Source of the DNA: Xenophilus aerolatus
Lineage (GTDB): Bacteria > Pseudomonadota > Gammaproteobacteria > Burkholderiales > Burkholderiaceae_C
Reading direction: 5' to 3'
Length of the DNA: 64,000 bases
Assembly (NCBI GenBank): GCA_029968055.1
Contig: JASCNX010000001.1
Coordinates: 1-64,000, forward strand
The translations under genes and the position numbers were made by a program. The notes under the pieces are model-generated. The model worked only from the letters and a program-made list of their open reading frames with translations. It searched no databases and was not told the DNA's origin. This document shows, one piece after another, positions 52,915 through 60,705 of this stretch (position 1 is its first letter; every line of letters starts with the position of its first letter).

Positions 52915-53004
52915 TCAGAAAAAAGCACGATCGTTCTTTTTTTGAGGCGAGCCGGTGGGCGTCCTGATTGAAATGGACAGCCTGCCCGCAAGTGCCACCC
53001 TAGA
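52910..53004 (+). promoter_or_regulatory. Promoter region of etfBA with near-palindromic operator
   Basis: TATAAT at 52910-52915 is followed by the near-palindrome 52919-52942, built of A6G, C, ACGATCGT, T, CT6 with one central-arm mismatch. This could be a TetR-type operator over the start site, or a stop for mscS. A second promoter-like pair, TGGACA (52974-52979) and TAGAAT (52999-53004) with a 19-base spacer, lies closer to etfB. The etfB ribosome site GGAG is at 53059-53062. Confidence 0.5.
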
Positions 53005-53068
53005 ATGATTTGTTGCCCGGCCCTAGCGCCCGCGGCTGCCGTTTTCGCAAATCCATGGAGTCCAACCA

Positions 53069-53818
53069 ATGAAAGTTCTGGTCCCCGTCAAACGGGTCGT
53101 CGACTACAACGTCAAGGTTCGCGTCAAGTCCGATCAATCGGGCGTGGACATCGCCAACGTGAAGATGAGCATGAACCCCTTCGACGAGATCGCCGTGGAA
53201 GAGGCGGTGCGTCTGAAGGAAAAGGGCGTGGTCACCGAAGTCATCGCCGTCAGCTGCGGCGACGCCAAGTGCCAGGAAACGCTGCGCACCGCGATGGCCA
53301 TCGGCGCCGACCGCGGCATCCTGGTCGAGACCACCGAAGAGTTGCAGCCCCTGGCCGTCGCCAAGCTGCTCAAGGCCCTGGTCGACAAGGAACAGCCCGG
53401 CCTGATCATCCTGGGCAAGCAGGCCATCGACGACGACGCCAACCAGACGGGCCAGATGCTCGCCGCCCTGGCCGAGCTGCCGCAAGCCACCTTCGCCTCC
53501 AAGGTCGAAGTCGCCGGCGAGAAGGTCAGCGTCACACGTGAGGTCGACGGCGGCCTGGAAACCATCAGCCTGAGCCTGCCGGCCGTGGTCACCACCGACC
53601 TGCGCCTCAATGAGCCGCGCTACGTCACGCTGCCCAACATCATGAAGGCCAAGAAGAAGCAGCTGGACACCGTCAAGCCCGAGGACCTGGGCGTGGACGT
53701 CAAGCCGCGCCTGAAGACCCTCAAGGTCGCCGAGCCGCCCAAGCGCGGCGCCGGCGTCAAGGTGGCCGACGTGGCCGCCCTGGTCGACAAGCTGAAGAAC
53801 GAAGCCAAGGTGATCTGA
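53069..53818 (+). CDS. etfB: Electron transfer flavoprotein beta subunit
   Basis: This 249-residue subunit begins [20 protein letters not shown] and has [18 protein letters not shown] and [20 protein letters not shown], all diagnostic for EtfB. It binds AMP and pairs with EtfA to take electrons from acyl-CoA dehydrogenases and pass them to ETF-quinone oxidoreductase. etfA follows after 14 bases, and an acyl-CoA dehydrogenase gene lies after a terminator. Confidence 0.96.
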   Translation: MKVLVPVKRVVDYNVKVRVKSDQSGVDIANVKMSMNPFDEIAVEEAVRLKEKGVVTEVIAVSCGDAKCQETLRTAMAIGADRGILVETTEELQPLAVAKLLKALVDKEQPGLIILGKQAIDDDANQTGQMLAALAELPQATFASKVEVAGEKVSVTREVDGGLETISLSLPAVVTTDLRLNEPRYVTLPNIMKAKKKQLDTVKPEDLGVDVKPRLKTLKVAEPPKRGAGVKVADVAALVDKLKNEAKVI

Positions 53819-53832
53819 GGAGTTTTGAGACC

Positions 53833-54765
53833 ATGACCGCACTCGTTATTGCCGAACACGACCACGCCACCGTCAAGCCCGCCACCCTGAACACCGTCAC
53901 CGCCGCCATCGCCTGCGGCGGCGACGTGCACGTGCTGGTGGCCGGGGCCAACGCCGCCGAAGCCGGCAAGGCCGCCGCGCAGATCGCCGGCGTCGCCAAG
54001 GTCATCGTGGCCGATGGTGCCAGCCTCACCGAAGGCCTGGCCGAGAACGTCGCCGCGCAGGTGCTCGCGATCGCTTCCAACTACAGCCACATCCTGTTCC
54101 CGGCCACCGCCGCGGGCAAGAACGTGGCGCCGCGCGTGGCTGCCAAGCTCGACGTGGCCCAGATTTCCGACATCACCAAGGTGGACAGCCCCGACACCTT
54201 CGAGCGCCCGATCTACGCCGGCAACGCCATCGCCACCGTGCAATCGAGCGACGCCACCAAGGTGATCACCGTGCGCACCACCGGCTTCGATGCAGCGGCT
54301 GCCACCGGTGGCAGCGCCGCCGTCGAGACGGTCGATGCGGTGGCCGACAGCGGCAAGAGCAGCTTCGTGGGCCGCGAGGTCACCAAGAGCGACCGCCCCG
54401 AACTGACGGCCGCCAAGATCATCGTCTCGGGTGGCCGCGCGCTGGGCAGCTCGGAGAAGTTCAACGAGGTGATGACGCCCCTGGCCGACAAGCTGGGCGC
54501 CGCGCTGGGCGCGAGCCGTGCCGCCGTGGACGCGGGCTACGCCCCCAACGACTGGCAGGTGGGCCAGACGGGCAAGATCGTCGCGCCGCAGTTGTACATC
54601 GCTGCCGGCATCTCGGGCGCGATCCAGCACTTGGCCGGCATGAAGGACTCCAAGGTGATCGTGGCGATCAACAAGGACCCCGAGGCGCCGATCTTCAGCG
54701 TGGCCGACTACGGCCTCGAGGCGGACCTGTTCACGGCCGTGCCGGAACTGGTGAAGGCCCTCTGA
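53833..54765 (+). CDS. etfA: Electron transfer flavoprotein alpha subunit
   Basis: This 310-residue subunit carries the FAD of the heterodimer. The C-terminal FAD domain has [40 protein letters not shown] and [20 protein letters not shown]. The N-terminal part is the usual ETF fold starting [18 protein letters not shown]. Length is standard. It is the last gene before the terminator at 54793. Confidence 0.96.
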   Translation: MTALVIAEHDHATVKPATLNTVTAAIACGGDVHVLVAGANAAEAGKAAAQIAGVAKVIVADGASLTEGLAENVAAQVLAIASNYSHILFPATAAGKNVAPRVAAKLDVAQISDITKVDSPDTFERPIYAGNAIATVQSSDATKVITVRTTGFDAAAATGGSAAVETVDAVADSGKSSFVGREVTKSDRPELTAAKIIVSGGRALGSSEKFNEVMTPLADKLGAALGASRAAVDAGYAPNDWQVGQTGKIVAPQLYIAAGISGAIQHLAGMKDSKVIVAINKDPEAPIFSVADYGLEADLFTAVPELVKAL

Positions 54766-54792
54766 GGTCGTCGCCACAGCGATCCGCCATCG

Positions 54793-54822
54793 AAGGGGCA
54801 TCGTTCGCGATGCCCTTTTTTT
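54793..54822 (+). terminator. Intrinsic terminator after etfA
   Basis: GGGCATCG (54796-54803) pairs with CGATGCCC (54808-54815) around a TTCG tetraloop, with flanking A/T pairs, and is followed by a run of seven T. It is a textbook rho-independent terminator 28 bases after etfA. The acyl-CoA dehydrogenase 28 bases further on must have its own promoter or depend on read-through. Confidence 0.93.
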
Positions 54823-54850
54823 GTCCGCGCCGCGGACCCAAGGAGACACC

Positions 54851-56641
54851 ATGAGCTACACCGCCCCCCTGAAGGACATGCTGTTCGACATCGAACACCT
54901 GGCCCGCATCGACGAGATCGCCAAGCTGCCGGGCTTCGAGGACGCCGGCCTCGAGACGGCCCAGGCCGTGCTGGAGGAATGCGCGAAGTTCACGCAGGAC
55001 GTCGTGGCGCCGCTGAACGTGGCGGGCGACCGCGAGCCCTCGTCGTTCAAGGACGGCGCGGTCACCACCACGCCGGGCTTCAAGGACGCCTTCGCGCAGT
55101 ACGCCTCGGGCGGCTGGCAGGGGTTGCAGCACCCGGCCGACTTCGGCGGCCAGGGCCTGCCCAAGACCATCGGCGCGGCCTGCGGCGAGATGCTCAACAG
55201 CGCCAACCTCAGCTTCGCGCTGTGCCCGCTGCTGACCGACGGCGCCATCGAGGCGTTGCTCACCGCCGGCTCCGACGAACTCAAGGCCACCTACCTGGAG
55301 AAGCTGGTGAGCGGCGAGTGGACCGGCACCATGAACCTCACCGAGCCGCAGGCCGGCAGCGACCTGGCCCTGGTGCGCACGCGTGCCGAACCTCTGCCCG
55401 ACGGCACGTACAAGGTCTTCGGCACCAAGATCTTCATCACCTATGGCGAGCACGACATGGTGGAGAACATCGTGCACCTGGTGCTGGCGCGCGTGGCCGG
55501 TGCGCCCGAGGGTGTGAAGGGCATCAGCCTCTTCGTCGTGCCCAAGTTCATGGTGAACCCGGACGGCTCGCTGGGCGCGCGCAACGACGTGCACTGCGTG
55601 AGCATCGAGCACAAGCTGGGCATCAAGGCCAGCCCGACGGCCGTTCTGCAGTACGGCGACCACGGGGGTGCGATCGGCTACCTCGTGGGCGAGGAGAACC
55701 GCGGCCTCGAGTACATGTTCATCATGATGAACGCGGCCCGCTATGCCGTGGGTGTGCAAGGCATCGCGGTGGCCGAACGTGCGTACCAGCATGCGGTAGC
55801 GTATGCGCGGGAGCGCGTGCAGAGCCGCCCGGTCGATGGCTCCATGAACAAGAGCGCGCCGATCATCCACCACCCCGACGTCAAGCGCATGCTGATGACC
55901 ATGCGTGCCTACACCGAAGGCTGCCGCGCGATGGCCACGGTGGCCGCCGCCGCCTACGACGCTGCGCACAACGGCGCGGACGCCGAGGCCCGCAAGCAGA
56001 ACCAGGCCGTCTACGAGTTCCTCGTGCCGCTGGTGAAGGGCTACAGCACCGAGATGAGCCTGGAGGTCACCTCGCTGGGCGTGCAGGTGCACGGCGGCAT
56101 GGGCTTCATCGAGGAGACCGGTGCGGCGCAGTACTACCGCGACGCCAAGATCCTCACCATCTACGAAGGCACGACCGCCATCCAGGCCAACGACCTCGTG
56201 GGCCGCAAGACCGCCCGTGACGGCGGCCAGACCGCCAAGGCCATCGCCGCACAGATCGAGACGACCGAGGCCGAGCTCGCGGCAAGCGGCAGCGCCGATG
56301 CGCAGGCGGTGCTGAAGCGCCTGAAGGCCGCGCGCGAGGCCTTCCTCGATGTGGTCGATTTCGTGGCCGGCCAGACCAAGGCCTCGCCCAACGCCGTCTT
56401 CGCGGGCAGCGTGCCCTACCTGATGCTGGCCGGCAACCTGGTCGCCGGCTGGCAACTGGCCCGCTCGCTGCTGGTGGCGCAGACCCTGGCCGGAAAGGGC
56501 GAAGACGCCGCCTTCATGAACGCCAAGGTCACCACCGCGCGCTTCTACGCCGACCACATCCTGGCCAAGGCGCCCGGCCTGCGCGACAGCATCGTCGACG
56601 GCGCCGAGAGCGTGACGGCGCTGGCGCTCGAAGCCTTCTGA
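54851..56641 (+). CDS. Acyl-CoA dehydrogenase, long C-terminal type
   Basis: This 596-residue flavoenzyme would introduce a double bond into an acyl-CoA and pass electrons to EtfAB. Visible features are the FAD/substrate segment TGTMNLTEPQAGSDLALVRT and the probable catalytic Glu in ILTIYEGTTAIQANDL. A C-terminal extension of about 130 residues is typical of the DmdC/FadE-like 600-residue group. AGGAGACACC directly precedes ATG 54851. Close relatives act on medium- or long-chain acyl-CoA or on 3-methylmercaptopropionyl-CoA. The substrate cannot be decided here. Confidence 0.92.
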   Translation: MSYTAPLKDMLFDIEHLARIDEIAKLPGFEDAGLETAQAVLEECAKFTQDVVAPLNVAGDREPSSFKDGAVTTTPGFKDAFAQYASGGWQGLQHPADFGGQGLPKTIGAACGEMLNSANLSFALCPLLTDGAIEALLTAGSDELKATYLEKLVSGEWTGTMNLTEPQAGSDLALVRTRAEPLPDGTYKVFGTKIFITYGEHDMVENIVHLVLARVAGAPEGVKGISLFVVPKFMVNPDGSLGARNDVHCVSIEHKLGIKASPTAVLQYGDHGGAIGYLVGEENRGLEYMFIMMNAARYAVGVQGIAVAERAYQHAVAYARERVQSRPVDGSMNKSAPIIHHPDVKRMLMTMRAYTEGCRAMATVAAAAYDAAHNGADAEARKQNQAVYEFLVPLVKGYSTEMSLEVTSLGVQVHGGMGFIEETGAAQYYRDAKILTIYEGTTAIQANDLVGRKTARDGGQTAKAIAAQIETTEAELAASGSADAQAVLKRLKAAREAFLDVVDFVAGQTKASPNAVFAGSVPYLMLAGNLVAGWQLARSLLVAQTLAGKGEDAAFMNAKVTTARFYADHILAKAPGLRDSIVDGAESVTALALEAF

Positions 56642-56649
56642 AATTCGGA

Positions 56650-56763
56650 CAGCCGAACGCAGAGGACGCAGAGATTTCGCAGAGGGCGCAGAAGAACTCC
56701 AAAAAGTTCTCGGCTGTTTCTCTGCGTCCTCTGCGCGACTTTTGCGGCCTCTGCGTTCGGCTG
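56650..56763. repeat. Long imperfect inverted repeat
   Basis: CAGCCGAACGCAGAGG (56650-56665) is the exact reverse complement of 56748-56763. The inner halves also match with interruptions through repeated units such as CGCAGAGG and GACGCAGAG. The whole 114 bases can fold into one long hairpin. It fills most of the 158-base gap between the acyl-CoA dehydrogenase and nitronate monooxygenase genes. The repeated unit resembles a dispersed repeat found in several proteobacteria, an unsearched impression. Confidence 0.8.
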
Positions 56764-56799
56764 CCCGTTCCCGTATCCCCAACCTCAACGAGACCCCGC

Positions 56800-57762
56800 A
56801 TGTCCAAGCTCCCCGGTGCCCTCGCGAACCTGCCGCTGCCCATCATCGGTTCGCCGCTGTTCATCATCAGCAACCCGAAGCTCGTCGTTGCGCAGTGCAA
56901 GGCCGGCGTGGTCGGCTCGATGCCTGCGCTCAACGCGCGGCCCGCCGCGCAGCTCGAAGACTGGCTGGCCGAGATCACCGAGGAACTGGCGGCCCACGAC
57001 AAGGCGCACCCCGACGCGCCCGCCGCGCCCTTCGCGATCAACCAGATCGTGCACAAGAGCAACGACCGGCTGGAGCACGACATGGAGATGGTCGTGAAGT
57101 ACAAGGTGCCGATCGTCATCACCTCGCTGGGCGCTCGCACCGACGTGAATGACGCGGTCCACAGCTACGGCGGCGTGACGCTGCACGACATCATCGACAA
57201 CAAGTTCGCGAAGAAGGCGATCGAGAAGGGCGCCGACGGCCTGATCGCCGTGGCGGCCGGTGCGGGTGGCCATGCGGGCACCAAGAGCCCCTTTGCGCTG
57301 GTGCAGGAAATCCGCCAATGGTTCGACGGCCCGCTGGCGCTGTCGGGCTCCATTTCCACCGGCGACGCGGTGCTCGCCGCGCAGGCCCTGGGCGCCGACT
57401 TCGCCTACATCGGCACCGCCTTCATCGCGACCGAGGAAGCGCGTGCCAGCGACGCCTACAAGCAGGCGATCGTCGACGGCAGCTCCGACGACATCGTGTA
57501 CTCGAACCTCTTTACCGGCGTGCACGGCAACTACCTGGCGCCGAGCATCGTGGCCGCAGGCATGGACCCGACGAACCTGCCGCAGGGCGACCTGAAGACC
57601 ATGAACTTCGCGACCGGCGACGGCAGCAAGGCCAAGGCCTGGAAGGACATCTGGGGCTCGGGACAGGGCATTGGCGCCATCACCGAGGTGGCCACGGCGG
57701 CCGCGTACATCGAGAAGCTCAAGCGCGAGTACGCCGCCGCGCGCCGCCGCCTGGCGCTCTGA
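56800..57762 (+). CDS. Nitronate monooxygenase / 2-nitropropane dioxygenase family protein
   Basis: This 320-residue FMN enzyme of TIM-barrel fold starts PLPIIGSPLFIISNPKLVVA. It has the FMN phosphate-binding region near AAGAGGHAGTKSPFALVQE, including the His that is catalytic in nitronate monooxygenases, and ALGADFAYIGTAFIATEEAR. It would oxidise alkyl nitronates or act as an NAD(P)H:quinone reductase, as some members do. It lies downstream of the long inverted repeat, with no obvious ribosome site, and converges with the cupin gene. It may be co-transcribed with the acyl-CoA dehydrogenase. Confidence 0.88.
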   Translation: MSKLPGALANLPLPIIGSPLFIISNPKLVVAQCKAGVVGSMPALNARPAAQLEDWLAEITEELAAHDKAHPDAPAAPFAINQIVHKSNDRLEHDMEMVVKYKVPIVITSLGARTDVNDAVHSYGGVTLHDIIDNKFAKKAIEKGADGLIAVAAGAGGHAGTKSPFALVQEIRQWFDGPLALSGSISTGDAVLAAQALGADFAYIGTAFIATEEARASDAYKQAIVDGSSDDIVYSNLFTGVHGNYLAPSIVAAGMDPTNLPQGDLKTMNFATGDGSKAKAWKDIWGSGQGIGAITEVATAAAYIEKLKREYAAARRRLAL

Positions 57763-57799
57763 AGCGTCCCGCCTCAAGCGCGCGGCCAGGCCGCGCGCC

Positions 57800-58222
57800 T
57801 CACTTCCAGGGCGTGGGCTCGGGGACCTCGGCCGCCGGCTCGACGTCGACGCTCTTGAAGTCCGCCGGCGACACGATCTCCAGGTACTCCATGTCGGGCG
57901 AGTAGTCGAAGAGGTAGTGCCGGATGCCGGGGCGCTGGTGCACCACGTCGCCGGCCTCCACCAGCGTCTCCTTGTCCTCGTACATGAAGCGGGCCCAGCC
58001 CTTGACCATGATCACGATCTGGAAGTCCGCCTCGTGGCGGTGCCAGCCCGTGCCCTTTTCGGGGGCCATGTTGGCCTTGACCAGATGCGCGATCACCTTG
58101 CCGTGGGTGGCGTCGGCGATGCCGAGGTCACGGTAGAGGAAGAAGTCGCGCAGCCCGCCGCCGACGTAGTCGGTGTCGCCGGGCTTCACATGGGAGAACT
58201 TCGTCGCCGTCCGATCCAACAT
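57800..58222 (-). CDS. Cupin-domain protein
   Basis: This 140-residue single-domain cupin has the first metal motif in GTGWHRHEADFQIVIMVKGWARF and the second in VVHQRPGIRHYLFDYSPDMEYLEI. The ribosome site AAGGAG lies 6 bases before ATG 58222 (MLDRTATKFSHV), which settles the start over the longer frame to 58264. It belongs to a paaY, EthD, cupin group transcribed leftward. It may be a dioxygenase, isomerase or ligand sensor. No substrate is known. Confidence 0.83.
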   Translation of the reverse strand: MLDRTATKFSHVKPGDTDYVGGGLRDFFLYRDLGIADATHGKVIAHLVKANMAPEKGTGWHRHEADFQIVIMVKGWARFMYEDKETLVEAGDVVHQRPGIRHYLFDYSPDMEYLEIVSPADFKSVDVEPAAEVPEPTPWK

Positions 58223-58300
58223 GGGGCACTCCTTGGCAATGAGGGGGATGCTGCGTCGCAGCACGCATAAAGCATTCCCGCCCGGGTGCCCCGAGGTGGT

Positions 58301-58612
58301 TCAGGCGACGACCTCGCTGACCTGCATCACCGGCGCGATGTCGGTGTAGTTCTTGATGTCGCCGCGGATTTCCTTGGCATGCGGGCCGAAGGCCGCCTCG
58401 AACGCCTCCACCGAATCGCACAGGATGTGGCACATCGCCTCGTACACCGGCGTCGATCCCGGCGCGCCGCCGGCCAGCCCCTTGTCGATCTGGTAGCTGC
58501 GGCAGACGTCGCCCAGGCGCGCCTTCAGCATGGGCATGTGCTTTTCCCGGTAATAGTCGTGGTCGAAACGCGCACCGGGGGTGTGCGGGTACATGACACT
58601 GAAACGGATCAT
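58301..58612 (-). CDS. EthD-family protein
   Basis: This 103-residue dimeric alpha+beta-barrel protein starts MIRFSVMYPHTPGARFDHDY, with the family signature YYREKHMPMLKARLG. EthD proteins were first found next to a cytochrome P450 that degrades ethyl tert-butyl ether, and most remain without a defined reaction. It lies between paaY (36-base gap) and the cupin gene (78-base gap) on the same strand, implying an accessory role in aromatic degradation. Confidence 0.85.
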   Translation of the reverse strand: MIRFSVMYPHTPGARFDHDYYREKHMPMLKARLGDVCRSYQIDKGLAGGAPGSTPVYEAMCHILCDSVEAFEAAFGPHAKEIRGDIKNYTDIAPVMQVSEVVA

Positions 58613-58648
58613 CGGAGTCTCCTTGCGGTTGGGGGATTTCGGTGGCGC

Positions 58649-59251
58649 TCAGCCGCGCCGGGTCGCGATGAGCGGCTTCACGTCCGGCGCCTGCAGGCGC
58701 GGCCGGTCGGCCTCGGCCTGCGCCAGCGGGGCCACTTCGCGCAGGCTCGCGAGACTGCGGCGCGTGAGGTCCTGGTAGGTGAGGGTGCCCTCGAGCTTCC
58801 AGGCCATCTCCTGCTCGGTCAGGGGGCGCTTGACCTTCGCCGGCACGCCGGCCACCAGCACCTCGGGCGGCACCTGCGTACCGGCCGGCACGAAGGCGCA
58901 GGCGGCGACGATGGCGCGGTCGCCGATGACCGCGTCGTCCATGATCACCGCGTTCATGCCCACCAGCGCATCGCGGCCCACGGTGCAACTGTGCAGCACC
59001 GCGCCGTGGCCGATGTGGCCGTTCTCGCGCACCACCGTGTCGTGGGCCGGGAAGCCGTGCACCACGCAGGTGTCCTGCACATTGGAGCCGGCCTCCAGCA
59101 CGATGCGGCCGAAGTCGCCGCGCAGGCAGGCTCCCGGCCCGACATAGCAGCCGGGACCCACGATGACGTCGCCGATCAGCACGGCGGTGGGATGCACATA
59201 GGCGCTCGGGTCCACCACCGGGACCACACCGTCGATGGCGTAGCAGGGCAT
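58649..59251 (-). CDS. paaY: Gamma-carbonic-anhydrase-like thioesterase PaaY
   Basis: This 200-residue left-handed beta-helix protein shows hexapeptide repeats through VGPGCYVGPGACLRGDFGRI and GHIGHGAVLHSCTVGRDALV. Its length and start (MPCYAIDGVVPVVDPSAYVH) match PaaY, a thioesterase that helps remove stalled CoA esters of the phenylacetate pathway. It is divergent from paaG across a 188-base regulatory region, as expected for a member of the paa regulon. Confidence 0.92.
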   Translation of the reverse strand: MPCYAIDGVVPVVDPSAYVHPTAVLIGDVIVGPGCYVGPGACLRGDFGRIVLEAGSNVQDTCVVHGFPAHDTVVRENGHIGHGAVLHSCTVGRDALVGMNAVIMDDAVIGDRAIVAACAFVPAGTQVPPEVLVAGVPAKVKRPLTEQEMAWKLEGTLTYQDLTRRSLASLREVAPLAQAEADRPRLQAPDVKPLIATRRG

Positions 59252-59329
59252 GGGATCGATGTCTCCTGAAGCGGGCGCGCCGGCCGCAGTGCGCGGCGGC
59301 GGCGGGCCCTGGGGTTTTCACCGTGGAGC

Positions 59330-59379
59330 TTGACTTGCGTCAACCCCGGCCTCGATTCTATGATCTGCCGACCGGTCGG
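59330..59379 (+). promoter_or_regulatory. paaG promoter with perfect palindromic operator
   Basis: TTGCGT (59335-59340) and TATGAT (59359-59364) are spaced 18 bases. Three bases after the -10 lies CCGACCGGTCGG (59368-59379), a perfect 12-bp palindrome over the likely start site. Upstream, TTGAC (59330-59334) and GTCAA (59339-59343) form a second inverted repeat around the -35. A TetR-type repressor such as PaaR could bind the 12-bp site; no such gene is in the window. Confidence 0.6.
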
Positions 59380-59439
59380 TCGAAAGTATTTTCATCGACA
59401 AGGCCCGGTGCCCGACCCCCACCACCCGGAGACGCCCGA

Positions 59440-60237
59440 ATGTCCGATGCCCTGGTGCTGCAGAGCACGAACGGCCCCGTGCGCACGCTGACGCTGAACC
59501 GCCCCTCGGCGCTCAACAGCTTCACGCAGGCCATGCACGCCGAGCTGATGGCCGCGCTCGAGGCGGCCGCCGGCGACCCGCAGGTGCGCGCCCTGGTGCT
59601 GACCGGCGCCGGCCGCGGCTTCTGCGCCGGGCAGGACCTGGCCGACCCCGCGGTGGCGCCCGAGCCCGGCGGTGCCCCGAAGGACCTGGGCGACACGGTG
59701 GCCCGCTTCTACCGGCCGCTGGTGCTGCGCCTGAAGACCTTCCCGGTGCCGGTGGTGGCAGCCGTCAACGGCGTGGCGGCCGGCGCCGGCGCCAATCTGG
59801 CCCTGTGCTGCGACTTGGTGCTGGCCGCGCGTTCGGCCAGCTTCATCCAGGCCTTCTCCAGGATCGGGCTGGTGCCCGACACCGCCGGCACCTGGCTGCT
59901 GCCGCGGCTGGTGGGGCGCGCACGCGCCCTGGGCCTCGCGATGCTGGGCGACAAGCTGCCCGCCGAGGAGGCCGAGCGCATCGGCCTGATCTGGCGCTGC
60001 GTGGACGATGCGGCCCTGCCCGACGAGGCCGCCGCGCTGGCCATGCGCCTGGCCGGCATGCCGGTGGCTGCGCTGGCCGCGACCCGTGCCGCACTCGACG
60101 CCGCGCCCTCGCTGGCGCTCGAGGACGCCCTCGACGCCGAGGCGCGCCTGCAGAGCCAGTTGGGCCGCGCCCACGACTACCAGGAAGGCGTGGCTGCCTT
60201 CGGTGCGCGCCGCGCGCCCGTCTTCAAGGACCGTTGA
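59440..60237 (+). CDS. paaG: Enoyl-CoA isomerase PaaG
   Basis: This 265-residue crotonase-fold enzyme converts ring-1,2-epoxyphenylacetyl-CoA to the oxepin form. It has GFCAGQDLAD, the second loop NGVAAGAGANLALCCDLV, where the classical hydratase Glu is replaced by Asn, and the aspartate in IGLVPDTAGTW typical of PaaG. ATG 59440 has GGAGA about 8 bases upstream. The 39-codon extension upstream has no family similarity. It leads the rightward paa operon, followed by paaI after 3 bases. Confidence 0.93.
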   Translation: MSDALVLQSTNGPVRTLTLNRPSALNSFTQAMHAELMAALEAAAGDPQVRALVLTGAGRGFCAGQDLADPAVAPEPGGAPKDLGDTVARFYRPLVLRLKTFPVPVVAAVNGVAAGAGANLALCCDLVLAARSASFIQAFSRIGLVPDTAGTWLLPRLVGRARALGLAMLGDKLPAEEAERIGLIWRCVDDAALPDEAAALAMRLAGMPVAALAATRAALDAAPSLALEDALDAEARLQSQLGRAHDYQEGVAAFGARRAPVFKDR

Positions 60238-60240
60238 GGC

Positions 60241-60678
60241 ATGGACACGCATGACGCCCAGCGGATTGCCGAGCACGTGCGCACCGGCATGTTCGCCAAC
60301 GACCGCGCGCTCAAGGCGCTGGGCATGGCCGTGACGGAGATCGCGCCCGGCCGCGCCAGCGTGACGATGGCCGTGCGTGAGGACATGCTCAACGGCCACG
60401 ACATCTGCCACGGCGGCCTGATCTCGACGCTGGCCGATTCGGCCTTCGCCTATGCCTGCAATTCCTACGACGAGCTGACCGTGGCTTCCGGCTTCGCGGT
60501 CGACTTCGTCGCGCCCGGTCGGCTCGGCGACCTGCTCACCGCGCGTTGCGTCGAGGTGTCGAAGGCAGGCCGCACCGGCGTGTACGACGTCGAGGTGACG
60601 AACCAGCGCGGCGAGCGCATCGCCGTCTTCCGCGGGCGGTCGTACACCGCCAAGGGCCGCCCCGCGGTGCCGCGCTGA
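60241..60678 (+). CDS. paaI: Hydroxyphenylacetyl-CoA thioesterase PaaI
   Basis: This 145-residue hot-dog-fold thioesterase has the catalytic Asp region in HGGLISTLADSAFAYACN and the following FAVDFVAPGRLGDLLTA. It hydrolyses ring-hydroxylated phenylacetyl-CoA and protects the cell from trapped CoA. It starts 3 bases after paaG, so the pair is coupled. Length and start match PaaI. Confidence 0.93.
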   Translation: MDTHDAQRIAEHVRTGMFANDRALKALGMAVTEIAPGRASVTMAVREDMLNGHDICHGGLISTLADSAFAYACNSYDELTVASGFAVDFVAPGRLGDLLTARCVEVSKAGRTGVYDVEVTNQRGERIAVFRGRSYTAKGRPAVPR

Positions 60679-60705
60679 TCACGAAGAGACCAAGGAGCCA
60701 CACCC

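Noticed and set aside
53069-56641. etfB, etfA and the acyl-CoA dehydrogenase as one simple operon
   Set aside because: A very strong terminator at 54793-54822 separates etfA from the dehydrogenase gene, so single-operon status is not supported.
56642-56799. Possible CRISPR-like repeat array
   Set aside because: The repeated units are short, irregular and arranged as an inverted repeat. There are no uniform spacers and no cas genes.
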